From assembly GCF_022815725.1 (NCBI RefSeq), contig NZ_JALGRF010000005.1, positions 229,301 to 293,300 on the forward strand: a stretch of 64,000 nucleotides of DNA. The letters run 5' to 3'. Within the stretch, counting starts at the first letter, position 1. Each line of letters opens with the position of its first letter. The notes beneath the pieces are model-generated. The model was not told where the DNA came from. It saw only the letters and a list, made by a program, of their open reading frames with translations, and ran no database searches. The translations under genes and the position numbers were made by a program. The stretch is from Streptomyces sp. APSN-46.1. Its GTDB lineage: Bacteria > Actinomycetota > Actinomycetes > Streptomycetales > Streptomycetaceae. Shown one piece after another: positions 45,523 to 55,531 of the stretch.

Positions 45523-45837
45523 ATGATGACGTCAGTCGACACTGATCTGATTCGGGTTCTGGCCGACCCGCTCAGGCTCCAGATCGTGACCCTCCTCGCC
45601 AAGGAGACGCTCTGCACCACCCACCTCGTGGAGGAGACAGGTGCCAAGCAGACGAACCTGTCCAACCACCTGAAGGTGCTGCGCGAGGCCGGGGTGGTCG
45701 AGACGGAGCCCTGCGGACGGTTCACCTACTACCGCCTGCGCCCGGACGTCATCGAAGCCCTCGCCGGTCAGTTCGCCGACCTCGCTACGACTGCCCGCGC
45801 CACCGCCGAAGCGAACCTCAAGCGGTCCTGCCCCTAG
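45523..45837 (+). CDS. arsR: ArsR-family metalloregulator
   Basis: The 104-aa winged helix has a start at ATG 45523 or 45526. Its elements are PLRLQIVTLLAKETLCTTHL, the recognition helix region AKQTNLSNHLKVLREAGVV, and the wing PCGRFTYYRLRP. Cys residues at TLCTT, EPCG and the C-terminal SCP could form an arsenite site, different from the CVCD type of the second ArsR here. It overlaps a palindromic operator and is divergent from the arsC side. Confidence 0.9.
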   Translation: MMTSVDTDLIRVLADPLRLQIVTLLAKETLCTTHLVEETGAKQTNLSNHLKVLREAGVVETEPCGRFTYYRLRPDVIEALAGQFADLATTARATAEANLKRSCP

Positions 45838-45885
45838 CCTTCGCGGCTTGTCTGCCCCGCCTCACCAGCCCGAGGAGACCCTGCC

Positions 45886-46731
45886 TTGACCGCCACCGAG
45901 CCCGTCGGCGCCCCGATAGCGATGCCTGCCGACGGGCCGCAGTTGCCTGCCGACGCGCCGCCTGCCGACGGGCCGCAGCCCGCGCCCGGCGCGACCCCGC
46001 CCCGCACCGCGCCCCGCACCCAGCCCCGCACCCCGCTGATCGCCCGCGCCGCCGCCGAGACGGTCGGCACCGCCGCACTCGTGGCGATCGTCGTCGGCTC
46101 CGGCATCCAGGCCACGAAGCTCACCCAGGACGTGGCCCTGCAGCTACTCGCGAACTCCACGGCCACCGTCTTCGGCCTCGGCGTCCTCATCGCCCTCCTC
46201 GGCCCGGTCTCCGGCGCCCACTTCAACCCGGCCGTCACGCTGGCCGAGTGGTGGACCGCCCGTCGCGGCGGCGCCGGCGTCAACGGCCGCGAGCTGGCCG
46301 TCTACGTCCCCTCCCAGATCGCGGGCGCGATCGCGGGCGCGATCCTCGCCGACGCGATGTTCGGTGAGCCGCTGGTGAAGTGGTCCACCCACGACCGCTC
46401 CGCCGGGAACCTCCTCCTCGGCGAGGTCGTGGCCACGGCCGGCCTGATCCTGCTGATCTTCGGCCTGGCCCGTACCGACCGCCTCCGCTTCGCGCCTGTG
46501 GCCGTGGCCTCGTACATCGGCGCTGCCTACTGGTTCACCTCCTCGACCTCCTTCGCCAACCCGGCGGTGACCATCGGTCGTGCCTTCACGGACACCTTCG
46601 CGGGCATCGCCCCCGCCTCCGTGGCCGGCTTCATCGGCATGCAGCTGATCGGCGTCGTGGTGGGCCTGGCCCTGGTGGCGGTCATCTTCATGCGCGGCGA
46701 GAGCACGGCCGCCGAGGTACCCGCGGCCTGA
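45886..46731 (+). CDS. MIP/aquaporin-family channel (probable arsenite channel, AqpS-like)
   Basis: The 281-aa protein starts at TTG 45886 with GAGGAG upstream. The first 45 residues are a Pro/Ala-rich repeat (MPADGPQLPADAPPADGPQ). Six membrane helices follow, with the two NPA boxes HFNPAVT and FANPAVTIGR. In arsenic operons such channels let arsenite leave the cell after ArsC action. It is 48 bp downstream of arsR and probably co-transcribed. Confidence 0.88.
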   Translation: MTATEPVGAPIAMPADGPQLPADAPPADGPQPAPGATPPRTAPRTQPRTPLIARAAAETVGTAALVAIVVGSGIQATKLTQDVALQLLANSTATVFGLGVLIALLGPVSGAHFNPAVTLAEWWTARRGGAGVNGRELAVYVPSQIAGAIAGAILADAMFGEPLVKWSTHDRSAGNLLLGEVVATAGLILLIFGLARTDRLRFAPVAVASYIGAAYWFTSSTSFANPAVTIGRAFTDTFAGIAPASVAGFIGMQLIGVVVGLALVAVIFMRGESTAAEVPAA

Positions 46732-46791
46732 CGCCGCGCACGGAAGTGGGCCTGACGCAGCGCCGCCTTCGTCGGACGTGGTGGTGATCGG

Positions 46792-46831
46792 CGGCCCAGG
46801 TCGCCCAGGTCGCCCAGGTCGCCCAGGTCCA
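46792..46831 (+). repeat. 9-bp minisatellite downstream of the aquaporin gene
   Basis: Four consecutive copies of a GCCCAGGTC-type unit lie in the 187-bp gap between the aquaporin gene and the next small ORF. Otherwise nothing is recognised in the gap. Confidence 0.75.
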
Positions 46832-46918
46832 CTCCGGGCTCGCGCCGCGCCGTGACCCGGCTGGCACGCCTACCCTGGAAGGGCAAGGCTGTCCGGGGGA
46901 CTGCCGGAAGGCCGCACG

Positions 46919-47197
46919 ATGCACATGCGCCACCACTTCCACATCGACCACGCAGGCCACTCGGTAAGCGTCACCATCGAGACTGGCCGCAAGCCCCTGG
47001 TGGAGATCCTCGTGGACGGCAAGGAGGTCGCCCACGAGCGGACTGCCCACGACCGGCCCGTCGTCCTCCCCATCGAACTGCCCACCGACCCGCCGACTCC
47101 GGCCGAGGTCAGGACGGCATCCGGGCCCGGCGTTCCGCGCTGCGTCCTGCACCTGCCCGACGGCGAGCAGCGCGTCATGTCCCCGCGCCCGTACTGA
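46919..47197 (+). CDS. Small hypothetical protein in the arsenic region
   Basis: ATG 46919 has GGAAGG 7 nt upstream and gives 92 aa. The N-terminus is His-rich (MHMRHHFHIDHAGH). The middle (VSVTIETGRKPLVEILVDGK) looks like a small beta-rich domain. No Cys pair or membrane segment is evident, and I do not recognise a family. Third-position GC supports coding. Confidence 0.55.
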   Translation: MHMRHHFHIDHAGHSVSVTIETGRKPLVEILVDGKEVAHERTAHDRPVVLPIELPTDPPTPAEVRTASGPGVPRCVLHLPDGEQRVMSPRPY

Positions 47198-47234
47198 CCG
47201 GCAGACGGGACGTCGTCACGGGAAACCTCGGTCG

Positions 47235-47729
47235 TCAGGTGACGGCGGGGCTGCGGCGCTCCAGCAGGACCACGTCGCGCCACACGCCGTGGTGACGGCC
47301 GATGCGCTCGCGGGTGCCGACGACCCGGAATCCGGCCCGCTGGTGGAGGGCGAGGCTCGCACGGTTCTCGGGAAAGATGCCGGACTGGATCGTCCAGATC
47401 CCCGCGGCCTCCGCCGAGCCGATCAGTGCCGTGAGGAGCCGCATGGCGACGCCGCGCCCACGGGCGGCGGGGTGAACGTAGACGGAGTGCTCGACCACGC
47501 CCGCGTACGCGCACCGGTCCGAGACCGCGCTCGCCGCCACCCACCCCAGAACCTCGCCGTCCTCGCCCACGGCGGCGAAGCAGTGCTCCGGCAGCTTGCC
47601 CGCCTCGAACACCTCCCAGGTGGGGGCGATGGTCTCGAAGGTGGCGTTGCCCTCGTCGATCCCCGCCTGGTAGATCGCCAGAACCTCGTCCGCGTGCGCG
47701 TCGGTCAGCGGCGCGATGGTGATGCTCAT
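47235..47729 (-). CDS. GNAT acetyltransferase, PAT/ArsN-like
   Basis: The 164-aa protein starts at ATG 47729, overlapping the arsR stop (ATGA). It resembles phosphinothricin-type acetyltransferases: IYQAGIDEGNATFET at the N-terminus, EHSVYVHPAARGRGVAMRLL (acetyl-CoA loop) and FPENRASLALHQRAGFRVVG. Relatives named ArsN in arsenic operons acetylate arsinothricin. The coupling to arsR favours that role, but L-phosphinothricin or another substrate is equally possible. Confidence 0.85.
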   Translation of the reverse strand: MSITIAPLTDAHADEVLAIYQAGIDEGNATFETIAPTWEVFEAGKLPEHCFAAVGEDGEVLGWVAASAVSDRCAYAGVVEHSVYVHPAARGRGVAMRLLTALIGSAEAAGIWTIQSGIFPENRASLALHQRAGFRVVGTRERIGRHHGVWRDVVLLERRSPAVT

Positions 47730-48088
47730 GCGGTGGCCGCGCGGGTCAGGAGCTGGCCCATGGCGGCGAGCACTGCGGGCTCGACCCGGTAGTACACCCA
47801 GGTGCCGCGCCGTTCGGCGGACAGCAGCCCCGCCTCCCGCAGCTTCTTCAAGTGGTGGGAGACCGTCGGTTGGGACACGCCGACATCCGAGATGTCGCAC
47901 ACGCACGCCTCACCGCCCTCGTGCGAGGCGACCAGCGAGAACAGCCGCAGGCGGACCGGGTCGCCCAGCGCCTTGAACATGACGGCCGTCCGCTCGGCCT
48001 CCTCGGCCGTCAGCGGGCGCTCTGACAGGGGCGGGCAGCACGCCGCCACGGCCGCCGGCTCCAGCAGCGGCAACACCTTCGTAGTCAT
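47726..48088 (-). CDS. arsR: ArsR-family arsenite-responsive repressor (CVCD type)
   Basis: ATG 48088 gives 120 aa. The classical As(III) site ACVCDISDVGVSQPTVSHHL lies in the recognition region, with further Cys at AACCPPL near the N-terminus. The wing is RRGTWVYYRVEP. It is divergent from the ArsO-like gene, and the gap contains three dyad sites. It probably controls both directions. Confidence 0.92.
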   Translation of the reverse strand: MTTKVLPLLEPAAVAACCPPLSERPLTAEEAERTAVMFKALGDPVRLRLFSLVASHEGGEACVCDISDVGVSQPTVSHHLKKLREAGLLSAERRGTWVYYRVEPAVLAAMGQLLTRAATA

Positions 48089-48097
48089 GGCCCCATC

Positions 48098-48183
48098 ATC
48101 CGTCGAATTTCGACAGATGTCTATGTTGACGAATGTCGATCCAGGGTCCACTCTTGAGTCGTCAGGACATCGACAGACGTCGA
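48098..48183. promoter_or_regulatory. Cluster of ArsR-type dyads between arsR and the ArsO-like gene
   Basis: Site 1 (48098-48118) has arms ATCCGTCGAA and TTCGACAGAT around a single T, with one mismatch. Sites 2 (TTGAC-GAAT-GTCGA, from 48126) and 3 (TCGAC-AGAC-GTCGA, 48170-48183) share the same half-site with a 4-bp spacer. Confidence 0.65.
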
Positions 48184-48192
48184 ATCAAGACG

Positions 48193-48228
48193 CCGAATCA
48201 GCCGAAACAGCCGAATCAGCTGAATCAA
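48193..48228 (+). repeat. 9-bp repeat in the arsO leader
   Basis: Four units CCGAATCAG, CCGAAACAG, CCGAATCAG, CTGAATCAA lie directly before the ribosome site of the ArsO-like gene. Confidence 0.8.
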
Positions 48229-48242
48229 CTGGGGAGCCCGCC

Positions 48243-49709
<1,467 letters not shown>

Positions 49710-49714
49710 CCACC

Positions 49715-50977
49715 GTGCCCAACACCCGGGCCAGCATGGCCGCGACCGGAACGGGGGGCCGGTCGCGGCCACGCGCCGTACTGCCCGCCCTGTGCGCCAC
49801 GCAGATCACGAGCTGGGGCATCGTCTACTACGCCTTCCCCGTCCTGCTTCCCCGCCTGACGGCGGACACCGGCTGGTCCCTCAACGCCTCGACTGCCGCC
49901 TTCTCCCTTGCCCTCCTCGTCTCGGCGGTCGCGGGCATCCCCATCGGCCGCGTACTCGACCGCCGGGGCCCGCGCGCCGTGATGACCGTCGGATCCGCCC
50001 TCGGCACCCTGGCCCTCCTCCTCATCGCAGCGGCCCCGAACCTGCCCGTCTTCACCTGCGGTTGGATCCTCGCGGGCGTGGCCATGGCCGCCACGTTCTA
50101 CCCGCCGGCCTTCGCCGCCGTCACCCGCTGGTGGGGCCCTGACCGCGTCCGGGCCCTGACGATCGTGACCCTCGCCGGCGGACTGGCCTCAACCGTCTTC
50201 GCGCCGCTCACCGCCGCCCTTGCCGAACACCTCAGCTGGCGGGCCACCTACGCCGTACTCGCGGTCGTCCTCGCCGCCATCACCATCCCCGCTCACGCGA
50301 TCGCCCTACGCGCCCCCTGGCCCCCGGCCCCGCCCGCCCCGCCCGCCTCGCCCGCCTCGCCTTCGGCCGACCGCACCCCGGTCGCCCGCAGCCGCCCCTT
50401 CCTCCTCCTGGCTGTCGCTTTCACCCTCTCCGGCTTCGCCATGTACGCCGTCGTCATGGGCCTGATCCCGCTCCTCACCGAACGCGGAGCCACCCCCACC
50501 GAAGCGGCCTGGGCACTCGGACTCGGAGGGGCGGGCCAGACCCTCGGCCGAACCCTCTACGCGGGCCTGTCCGCCCGCACATCCGTCACCACCCGCACGG
50601 CCACCCTCATCGCCCTCGGCGGCGTGACCACCGCGTCACTGTCCTTCGCCCCCGGCCCGGTACCCCTACTGATCGGCCTCGTCGTTACGGCCGGAGTAGT
50701 CCGCGGGAACCTCACCCTCCTCCAGGCCACGGCCGTAACGGACCGCTGGGGCACCACCGACTACGCCCGGCTCTCAGCCCTGCTCGGCGCACCGGCCCGG
50801 GTAGCCGCCGCCCTCGCCCCCTGGGCATGCGCCGCCCTCGCCGGCACACTCGGCGGGTACCCGCACCTCTTCGCCGCACTGGCCGCTCTCTCACTGATCG
50901 CAGCACTCCTCGCGACGATGACGCACCCCGGTCTCAGCCGACGCCCCCTCAGCAGGGCGGACCCACGGCAAGCGTGA
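49715..50977 (+). CDS. MFS transporter in the arsenic operon
   Basis: GTG 49715 (5 bp after the previous stop) gives 420 aa; ATG 49736 is an alternative start. It has 12 predicted helices, with the loop 2-3 motif GIPIGRVLDRRGPRAVM and a central Pro/Ala-rich loop (PPAPPAPPASPASPSADRT). The tight spacing to the ArsO-like gene suggests export of its product, perhaps an oxidised or organic arsenical. This is inference from context. Confidence 0.85.
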   Translation: MPNTRASMAATGTGGRSRPRAVLPALCATQITSWGIVYYAFPVLLPRLTADTGWSLNASTAAFSLALLVSAVAGIPIGRVLDRRGPRAVMTVGSALGTLALLLIAAAPNLPVFTCGWILAGVAMAATFYPPAFAAVTRWWGPDRVRALTIVTLAGGLASTVFAPLTAALAEHLSWRATYAVLAVVLAAITIPAHAIALRAPWPPAPPAPPASPASPSADRTPVARSRPFLLLAVAFTLSGFAMYAVVMGLIPLLTERGATPTEAAWALGLGGAGQTLGRTLYAGLSARTSVTTRTATLIALGGVTTASLSFAPGPVPLLIGLVVTAGVVRGNLTLLQATAVTDRWGTTDYARLSALLGAPARVAAALAPWACAALAGTLGGYPHLFAALAALSLIAALLATMTHPGLSRRPLSRADPRQA

Positions 50978-52273
50978 TCCACCATCCGGGATCCAGCCCT
51001 CCAGGTATCCCTGGAGGCTTCCCTGATGCCTCCACGATCCCGACCGAGGCCCCACGAACGCCGCATCATCGAAACCGCAGGTCACAGGGTCAAGATGGGT
51101 ACGGCCGAATCACACTCCAATCGGGGCGACCGCGCGCAGCCTGATCCGCTAGGCCGTCAGCGGTCAGTCGGCTACCAGGCGTTTGCCCGGGAAAAGTGTC
51201 CGCAAGGGCGCCACCCCACCCGCATACGCACGCCCAGCTGACCAGGGCGTTTGTCAGGCCGGGAACGACTGGCCCCAATGGGGTTTCCGACACGGTTCGC
51301 GACAAGCCCCGCCTCGCCTTCGTGGGCCTTGCGGAAAACTACGAAAACCGCAGCTCAGAGCCCCGCCTCGCAAAGCCTCAGGAACCCCTCTCCCCCATTT
51401 CGGGAACGCATGAGGCTCCTTCCCACGTCGGCGCCACCGTCTCGATGCGCCAGCACCCGGCTGCGCTGGACGCTCCCTTGGGCCAGCCAGTACACGCTCG
51501 GGGACGGCTCCTGCCATGCCAGGCCGAAGCCGCCTGCCAGCCCGTCTCCTATATCCGTCATTCAGCGCGATACCGCCGCCTGCCCGGCGGCTGGTCTGGC
51601 TGTCGGGCAGCAGCACCGCGACGCCCTCGCCCACACACACCTCGGCAGCCTCGCCGCCCGGGCCCGCGCCGACGAGGCTGTCGCCGCATGGGCACAGGCC
51701 CTGGTCCTCTTCAGCCGGTTCGGCCACAGCCCCTTACGTTCGGCGCGCTGACGCTCCGCCGACAGCGCCTCCAGCCTGGTCGGCTGCGCATCGTTCTGGC
51801 ACTCCTACCTCCGGCCCCCGCGGAAACCAACGCTTGACTCGGCGGGCCCGCCGGGTGCGACAGCGGATCGCAGACATCCACGTCACCCGCCTCCTGCGTT
51901 GTGACCGCCTGGGTAAACAACTCCGCTGCTCCGAAAGGGCATTGCACGTACTTTTCTACTCCGCGACGACCAGAACCACCCTGCGCGTGTGACATTCGCT
52001 CGGAATTACTGATTAGTAGTCAGCTGTGAGGGCGAGTGTCTTTATGTCTGGTAACGGAGCGATTTTCGGGAAATTGACCCTGCGCGACACGTGCAGCAGG
52101 AGCGATGAAACGTTAGAGAAGATCTCTTGTTCGGCTCGGGAGGGAACTGTAGTGTCCTCACGCAACACAAGATCGCTTGGGGGGCGGGGTCCATAAAACT
52201 CACGAAAAGGCCTTGCCTGCCTCGCGTGGGGCCCTCTCCCCTTCACCAACATTTTCAGTGAAGGGAACGAAAG
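50978..52273. other. 1.3-kb region without a convincing gene; degraded sequence
   Basis: Open frames here are short, lack ribosome sites and have poor third-position GC bias. One frame near 51570-51750 reads LAHTHLGSLAARARADEAVA and then AWAQALVLF, which looks like a tetratricopeptide remnant without a start. Sequence becomes A/T-richer after about 51950. The last 250 bp probably hold the promoter of the downstream I36-like gene. It may mark the left junction of an acquired segment. Confidence 0.5.
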
Positions 52274-52636
52274 ATGCGTATCCGTAGATCAGTCACGGTT
52301 GCCGCGTTGGCGCTGTCCTCTGTGATAGGCATTTCTGCTACTCCCGCTTTTGCAGGATGTGCGGGATACACGTGCGTATACGACGGAACTTACATGTCGG
52401 GTGGCGGCGACTACTGGAACGTTGCGGACTCCAACTTCTCAGGCGACACCTTTGTTAACGGCGTCAACGAGAATGACGCAATTTCTTCAGTGGACAGCTA
52501 CTACAGCGGCTCGACGTTTTGGTACGTCGACAGCTGGTGGGGTGGCAGCCGCCTGGAAGTCACGGCGTGGTCGACTCACAATACTCTCAGCAGCACATTC
52601 AACAACAGGTTCTCTTCCTACAAGTACGGAAGTTGA
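52274..52636 (+). CDS. Secreted peptidase-inhibitor I36 / beta-gamma-crystallin-like protein
   Basis: The 120-aa protein has a signal peptide (MRIRRSVTVAALALSSVIG, cleavage after AFA). A Trp/Tyr/Gly-rich mature domain of about 93 residues starts GCAGYTCVYDG and contains NENDAISSVDSYYSG and WGGSRLEVTAW. This fits the SMPI-like I36 fold with a CxxxxC disulfide. GAAGGGAACGAAAG precedes the ATG. It heads a putative operon of export genes but is separated from it by a terminator. It could be a protease inhibitor or a bacteriocin-like effector. Confidence 0.75.
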   Translation: MRIRRSVTVAALALSSVIGISATPAFAGCAGYTCVYDGTYMSGGGDYWNVADSNFSGDTFVNGVNENDAISSVDSYYSGSTFWYVDSWWGGSRLEVTAWSTHNTLSSTFNNRFSSYKYGS

Positions 52637-52661
52637 TCTGACAGTAGCAGATTGAATAATT

Positions 52662-52690
52662 CTTGCGGCCGGACAGCCTCCGGCCGCAAG
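52662..52690 (+). terminator. Hairpin between the I36-like gene and the lipoprotein/ABC genes
   Basis: A perfect 12-bp stem (CTTGCGGCCGGA and its complement) with a 5-nt loop lies 25 bp after the stop. It probably works as an attenuator, giving more of the small secreted protein than of the downstream proteins. Confidence 0.8.
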
Positions 52691-52723
52691 AGTCGTTTAA
52701 GGCCCGACACCTGGAGAGTTGAG

Positions 52724-53626
52724 ATGGAACGCAGATGGATTGGAATAGTCGCGCTTCTGGGGGTAGCCACGTTGTCCGCATGCGGGGCAGGAGGTGGAAC
52801 TGAGTCGGCAGAGGCGGGCGGAGAACCCGCAATATCGGAGAATCCAACGGAAGTTGACCCTGCGCAAATCACCCTGCCCCTCGACCATTACAGGCAATCT
52901 CCCGAGGATCAGAAGATTTTGAATCAGGCATTCAGTGCGGAGATGACGCACTGCATGGCGCGGTACGGATTCTCCTACCCAGCTACACAAAGCGCAGCCG
53001 TGGATGAGATTGGGAACAGCCGGCGCTATGGGATCCACGACCCAGAAGCAGCGCGAGAGCGCGGCTACCACCCACCGAAGGATCTGCTCGATAAACAGCG
53101 CGCGCTTGATGCGGGTCAAAATCAGAACAAGTTGAGTAACGAGGCACAAGCTGTGGCCTCCGGGAAAGGGCAGAGTGAACTGAATGGCAAAGAGATCCCA
53201 GTCGGTGGCTGTCAAGGTGAAGTTGCGCGGCATCTCCTGAGGGGCATCAAAAATATCCCGAAGACAAGTCTGGTGGATGAGCTTTCAGCGCAAAGCTACG
53301 ACCGGTCACTCCAGCATAGCCGTGTGCGCGAGGCTTTTGGGCAGTGGAGCAAATGCATGAAGGAAAGCGGATTCAACTACCGATCCCCCATGGACGCAAA
53401 CAATGATCGAGCCTTTTCCGCCGAGGAGCCGACACAGATCGAGATAGACACCGCTACTACGGATATCAGATGCAGGAACAGAACGCGCCTGGTTGCCGTA
53501 TGGGCCGCAGTTGACAGCGCCTACCAGAAGAAGGCAATCGAAGGGAATGCAATTCAGCTTACCCAAATTCGTGAGGCGCAGGTCACGCAAGTAAAGAACG
53601 CGACCTCCTCTATCGGACAGCACTGA
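52724..53626 (+). CDS. Lipoprotein of unknown function
   Basis: ATG 52724 (CTGGAGAG upstream) gives 300 aa with lipobox VATLSAC-GAG. The mature protein is hydrophilic, helical and has several Cys (THCMARYGF, VGGCQGE, WSKCMKESGF, RCRNR), suggesting two related Cys-containing halves. Codon use is clearly less GC-biased than in the flanking genome. I do not recognise a domain. It is 14 bp upstream of the ABC ATPase and may be an immunity or receptor component. Confidence 0.75.
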   Translation: MERRWIGIVALLGVATLSACGAGGGTESAEAGGEPAISENPTEVDPAQITLPLDHYRQSPEDQKILNQAFSAEMTHCMARYGFSYPATQSAAVDEIGNSRRYGIHDPEAARERGYHPPKDLLDKQRALDAGQNQNKLSNEAQAVASGKGQSELNGKEIPVGGCQGEVARHLLRGIKNIPKTSLVDELSAQSYDRSLQHSRVREAFGQWSKCMKESGFNYRSPMDANNDRAFSAEEPTQIEIDTATTDIRCRNRTRLVAVWAAVDSAYQKKAIEGNAIQLTQIREAQVTQVKNATSSIGQH

Positions 53627-53640
53627 AAGGGAGACGGGTC

Positions 53641-54537
53641 TTGAATAGCGACACGGGAATTGCCGTCCATGGATTGAGCAAACACTACGGTCGAGTAGTT
53701 GCAGTAAATGACGTCACATTTAGCGCGGAACCGGGCCGAGTCACTGGGCTACTGGGACTCAACGGCGCAGGGAAAACCACCGTACTGCGCATGCTGCTGG
53801 GTCTTGTCAGACCGGGTTCAGGTCGGTCGACCTTCGGTGAGGTCACCTACCAGGAGATGCCTGATCCTGCCAAGCAAGTTGGAGCTGTCTTCGCTGCCGG
53901 GCAAGGCTGTCCACCTGGGACGGGCAGGGATTATGTTCAGATGATTTCACGCGCTATCGGGGTGCCTGAATCGCGCGGCTCGGAACTATTGGAGTACGTC
54001 GGACTTGCAGAAGATGCCCGCCGTCAAATATCCGGCTACTCGCTGGGCATGCGTCAACGGCTCGGTATAGCTGTGGCCCTGCTGGGTAAACCAAAGTATC
54101 TGGTATTGGATGAGCCTGGGAATGGCCTTGACCCTTCCGGGATTCTATGGATGAGGAACCTGCTACGCGATTTTGCCGATCAAGGAAACGTAGTTCTGGT
54201 GTCAAGCCACCAACTTTCGGAAATGGAACGAATGGCGGATGATCTCGTCATTCTAGACCGAGGCTCAGTCGTTGCTTCAGGTCCCATGCTGCAAATCCTC
54301 GGCTCGGCAAGAGAACCGCACGTGCGCGTTCGCGGCGCACGTCTTGATGAGTTGCTCTCTTTGCTTCCTGAGGCACACGGAATCCTCGGCGCGGATGGCG
54401 CGCTGAGAATCTTCAGCGTAACCCCTGCCCTCGTCGGGAAGGTGGCTATGGATGCTGGCATTAGCCTCGAAGAATTGGTGACCGTGGCGCCTGACCTGGA
54501 AGATGCATTTCACGCAATTCTCGGATCGGAGTCGTGA
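53641..54537 (+). CDS. ABC-2-type transporter ATP-binding protein
   Basis: The 298-aa protein starts at TTG 53641 (GGGAGACGGGTC upstream). Walker A is GLNGAGKTT, the signature region is GYSLGMRQRLG, Walker B is LVLDEPGNGLDPSG, and the switch region is VLVSSHQLSEMERM. It resembles bacteriocin-immunity/export ATPases (BcrA/NatA type). It overlaps the permease gene by 4 bp. Confidence 0.9.
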   Translation: MNSDTGIAVHGLSKHYGRVVAVNDVTFSAEPGRVTGLLGLNGAGKTTVLRMLLGLVRPGSGRSTFGEVTYQEMPDPAKQVGAVFAAGQGCPPGTGRDYVQMISRAIGVPESRGSELLEYVGLAEDARRQISGYSLGMRQRLGIAVALLGKPKYLVLDEPGNGLDPSGILWMRNLLRDFADQGNVVLVSSHQLSEMERMADDLVILDRGSVVASGPMLQILGSAREPHVRVRGARLDELLSLLPEAHGILGADGALRIFSVTPALVGKVAMDAGISLEELVTVAPDLEDAFHAILGSES

Positions 54538-55424
54538 TGTCTGAGGAATCGTCGAGAAGGCCGCTGGCTCGACTGCTCGGAGCCGAAATATTCCGACTTC
54601 GAGTATCGAAAGGGATGCGTCTGATCTTTGCGGTATTCCTGCTCGCCGTGATTATGATATCCATCGGCAACTCGGTGCAAGTCCAAAATTATTTGGACAT
54701 GTTGAGTGACATGTCGCCGGCTGGAGGGGGTAACCTCTCGCTCGATCAGCTGGATGACCTGGCCGACGGAAAGATCGAGGCCGGACTGGCGGACCAGGCT
54801 GCCCAACTCTATACGTCTGGACAGTCTGTGAGTTGGTTGATCGCCGGCCTGGTAGGCATTGGACTGATAGGTGGCGAAATATCGCGTGGGACGTCGTCGA
54901 TCACCTATTTGATCACGCCTCGACGCAACTCGGTTGTATTCTCGAGGGTTGTTACTTCCGTCCTCATCAGTCTCGCTATGTTCTTGGTTGCCACCAGTCT
55001 GGCCTTGGTAGTTGGAATGTGGACAATGGATTCGCAGGGTAAGGCGTACTACCTAACTTCTGGGGTAGTACTGTCTGCAATCCTGTCCAACCTCGTAGGA
55101 TACCTATCGTGGGGAGTTTTCGGAGTTGGGCTGGGAGCCTTGCTCTATCGGCAAAGGATTGCTGTGGCGGCATTCCTTCTGTTGTACCTGACAGGTAGGC
55201 CGTTGCGGGATGCGGTATTCGCGATGGTGGGCGATGCGTCGAGCGCCAGCTGGATCCGTGAAGCCATTGTACTTTTCCCATCGATCGCCGCTGATCAGAT
55301 GTCGTCTGGCTATGCAAACCCAGGGGAGCCGATGATTTGGACCGGTGCGCTCGTCATGGCGGGATATGCCTTCATTTTCACCTTGCTTGGACTTTGGGTT
55401 GTGACGCGACGCGATATCGCCTAA
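54534..55424 (+). CDS. ABC-2-type transporter permease
   Basis: The 296-aa protein starts at GTG 54534 or ATG 54537, overlapping the ATPase stop. It has six hydrophobic segments: one near residue 25, then a large outer loop, then five in the second half. The loop after helix 2 (IGGEISRGTSSITYLITPRR) is typical of ABC-2 permeases. The low-GC codon use matches the two preceding genes. It is the partner of the ATPase for export or self-protection. Confidence 0.88.
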   Translation: MMSEESSRRPLARLLGAEIFRLRVSKGMRLIFAVFLLAVIMISIGNSVQVQNYLDMLSDMSPAGGGNLSLDQLDDLADGKIEAGLADQAAQLYTSGQSVSWLIAGLVGIGLIGGEISRGTSSITYLITPRRNSVVFSRVVTSVLISLAMFLVATSLALVVGMWTMDSQGKAYYLTSGVVLSAILSNLVGYLSWGVFGVGLGALLYRQRIAVAAFLLLYLTGRPLRDAVFAMVGDASSASWIREAIVLFPSIAADQMSSGYANPGEPMIWTGALVMAGYAFIFTLLGLWVVTRRDIA

Positions 55425-55531
55425 TTGCTCTGAGCAGGTAAAGAATCTTCCCTTATTGGTGACGCCTGGAAGTCGAATCAGGCATTCCGTCGCCGCGGGA
55501 ATTTAAGGTGAATTAGAAGGAGCGACGAGCA

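Noticed and set aside
52013..52252. 79-codon minus-strand frame in the I36 upstream region
   Set aside because: It has no ribosome site or coding bias and overlaps the probable promoter of the I36-like gene.
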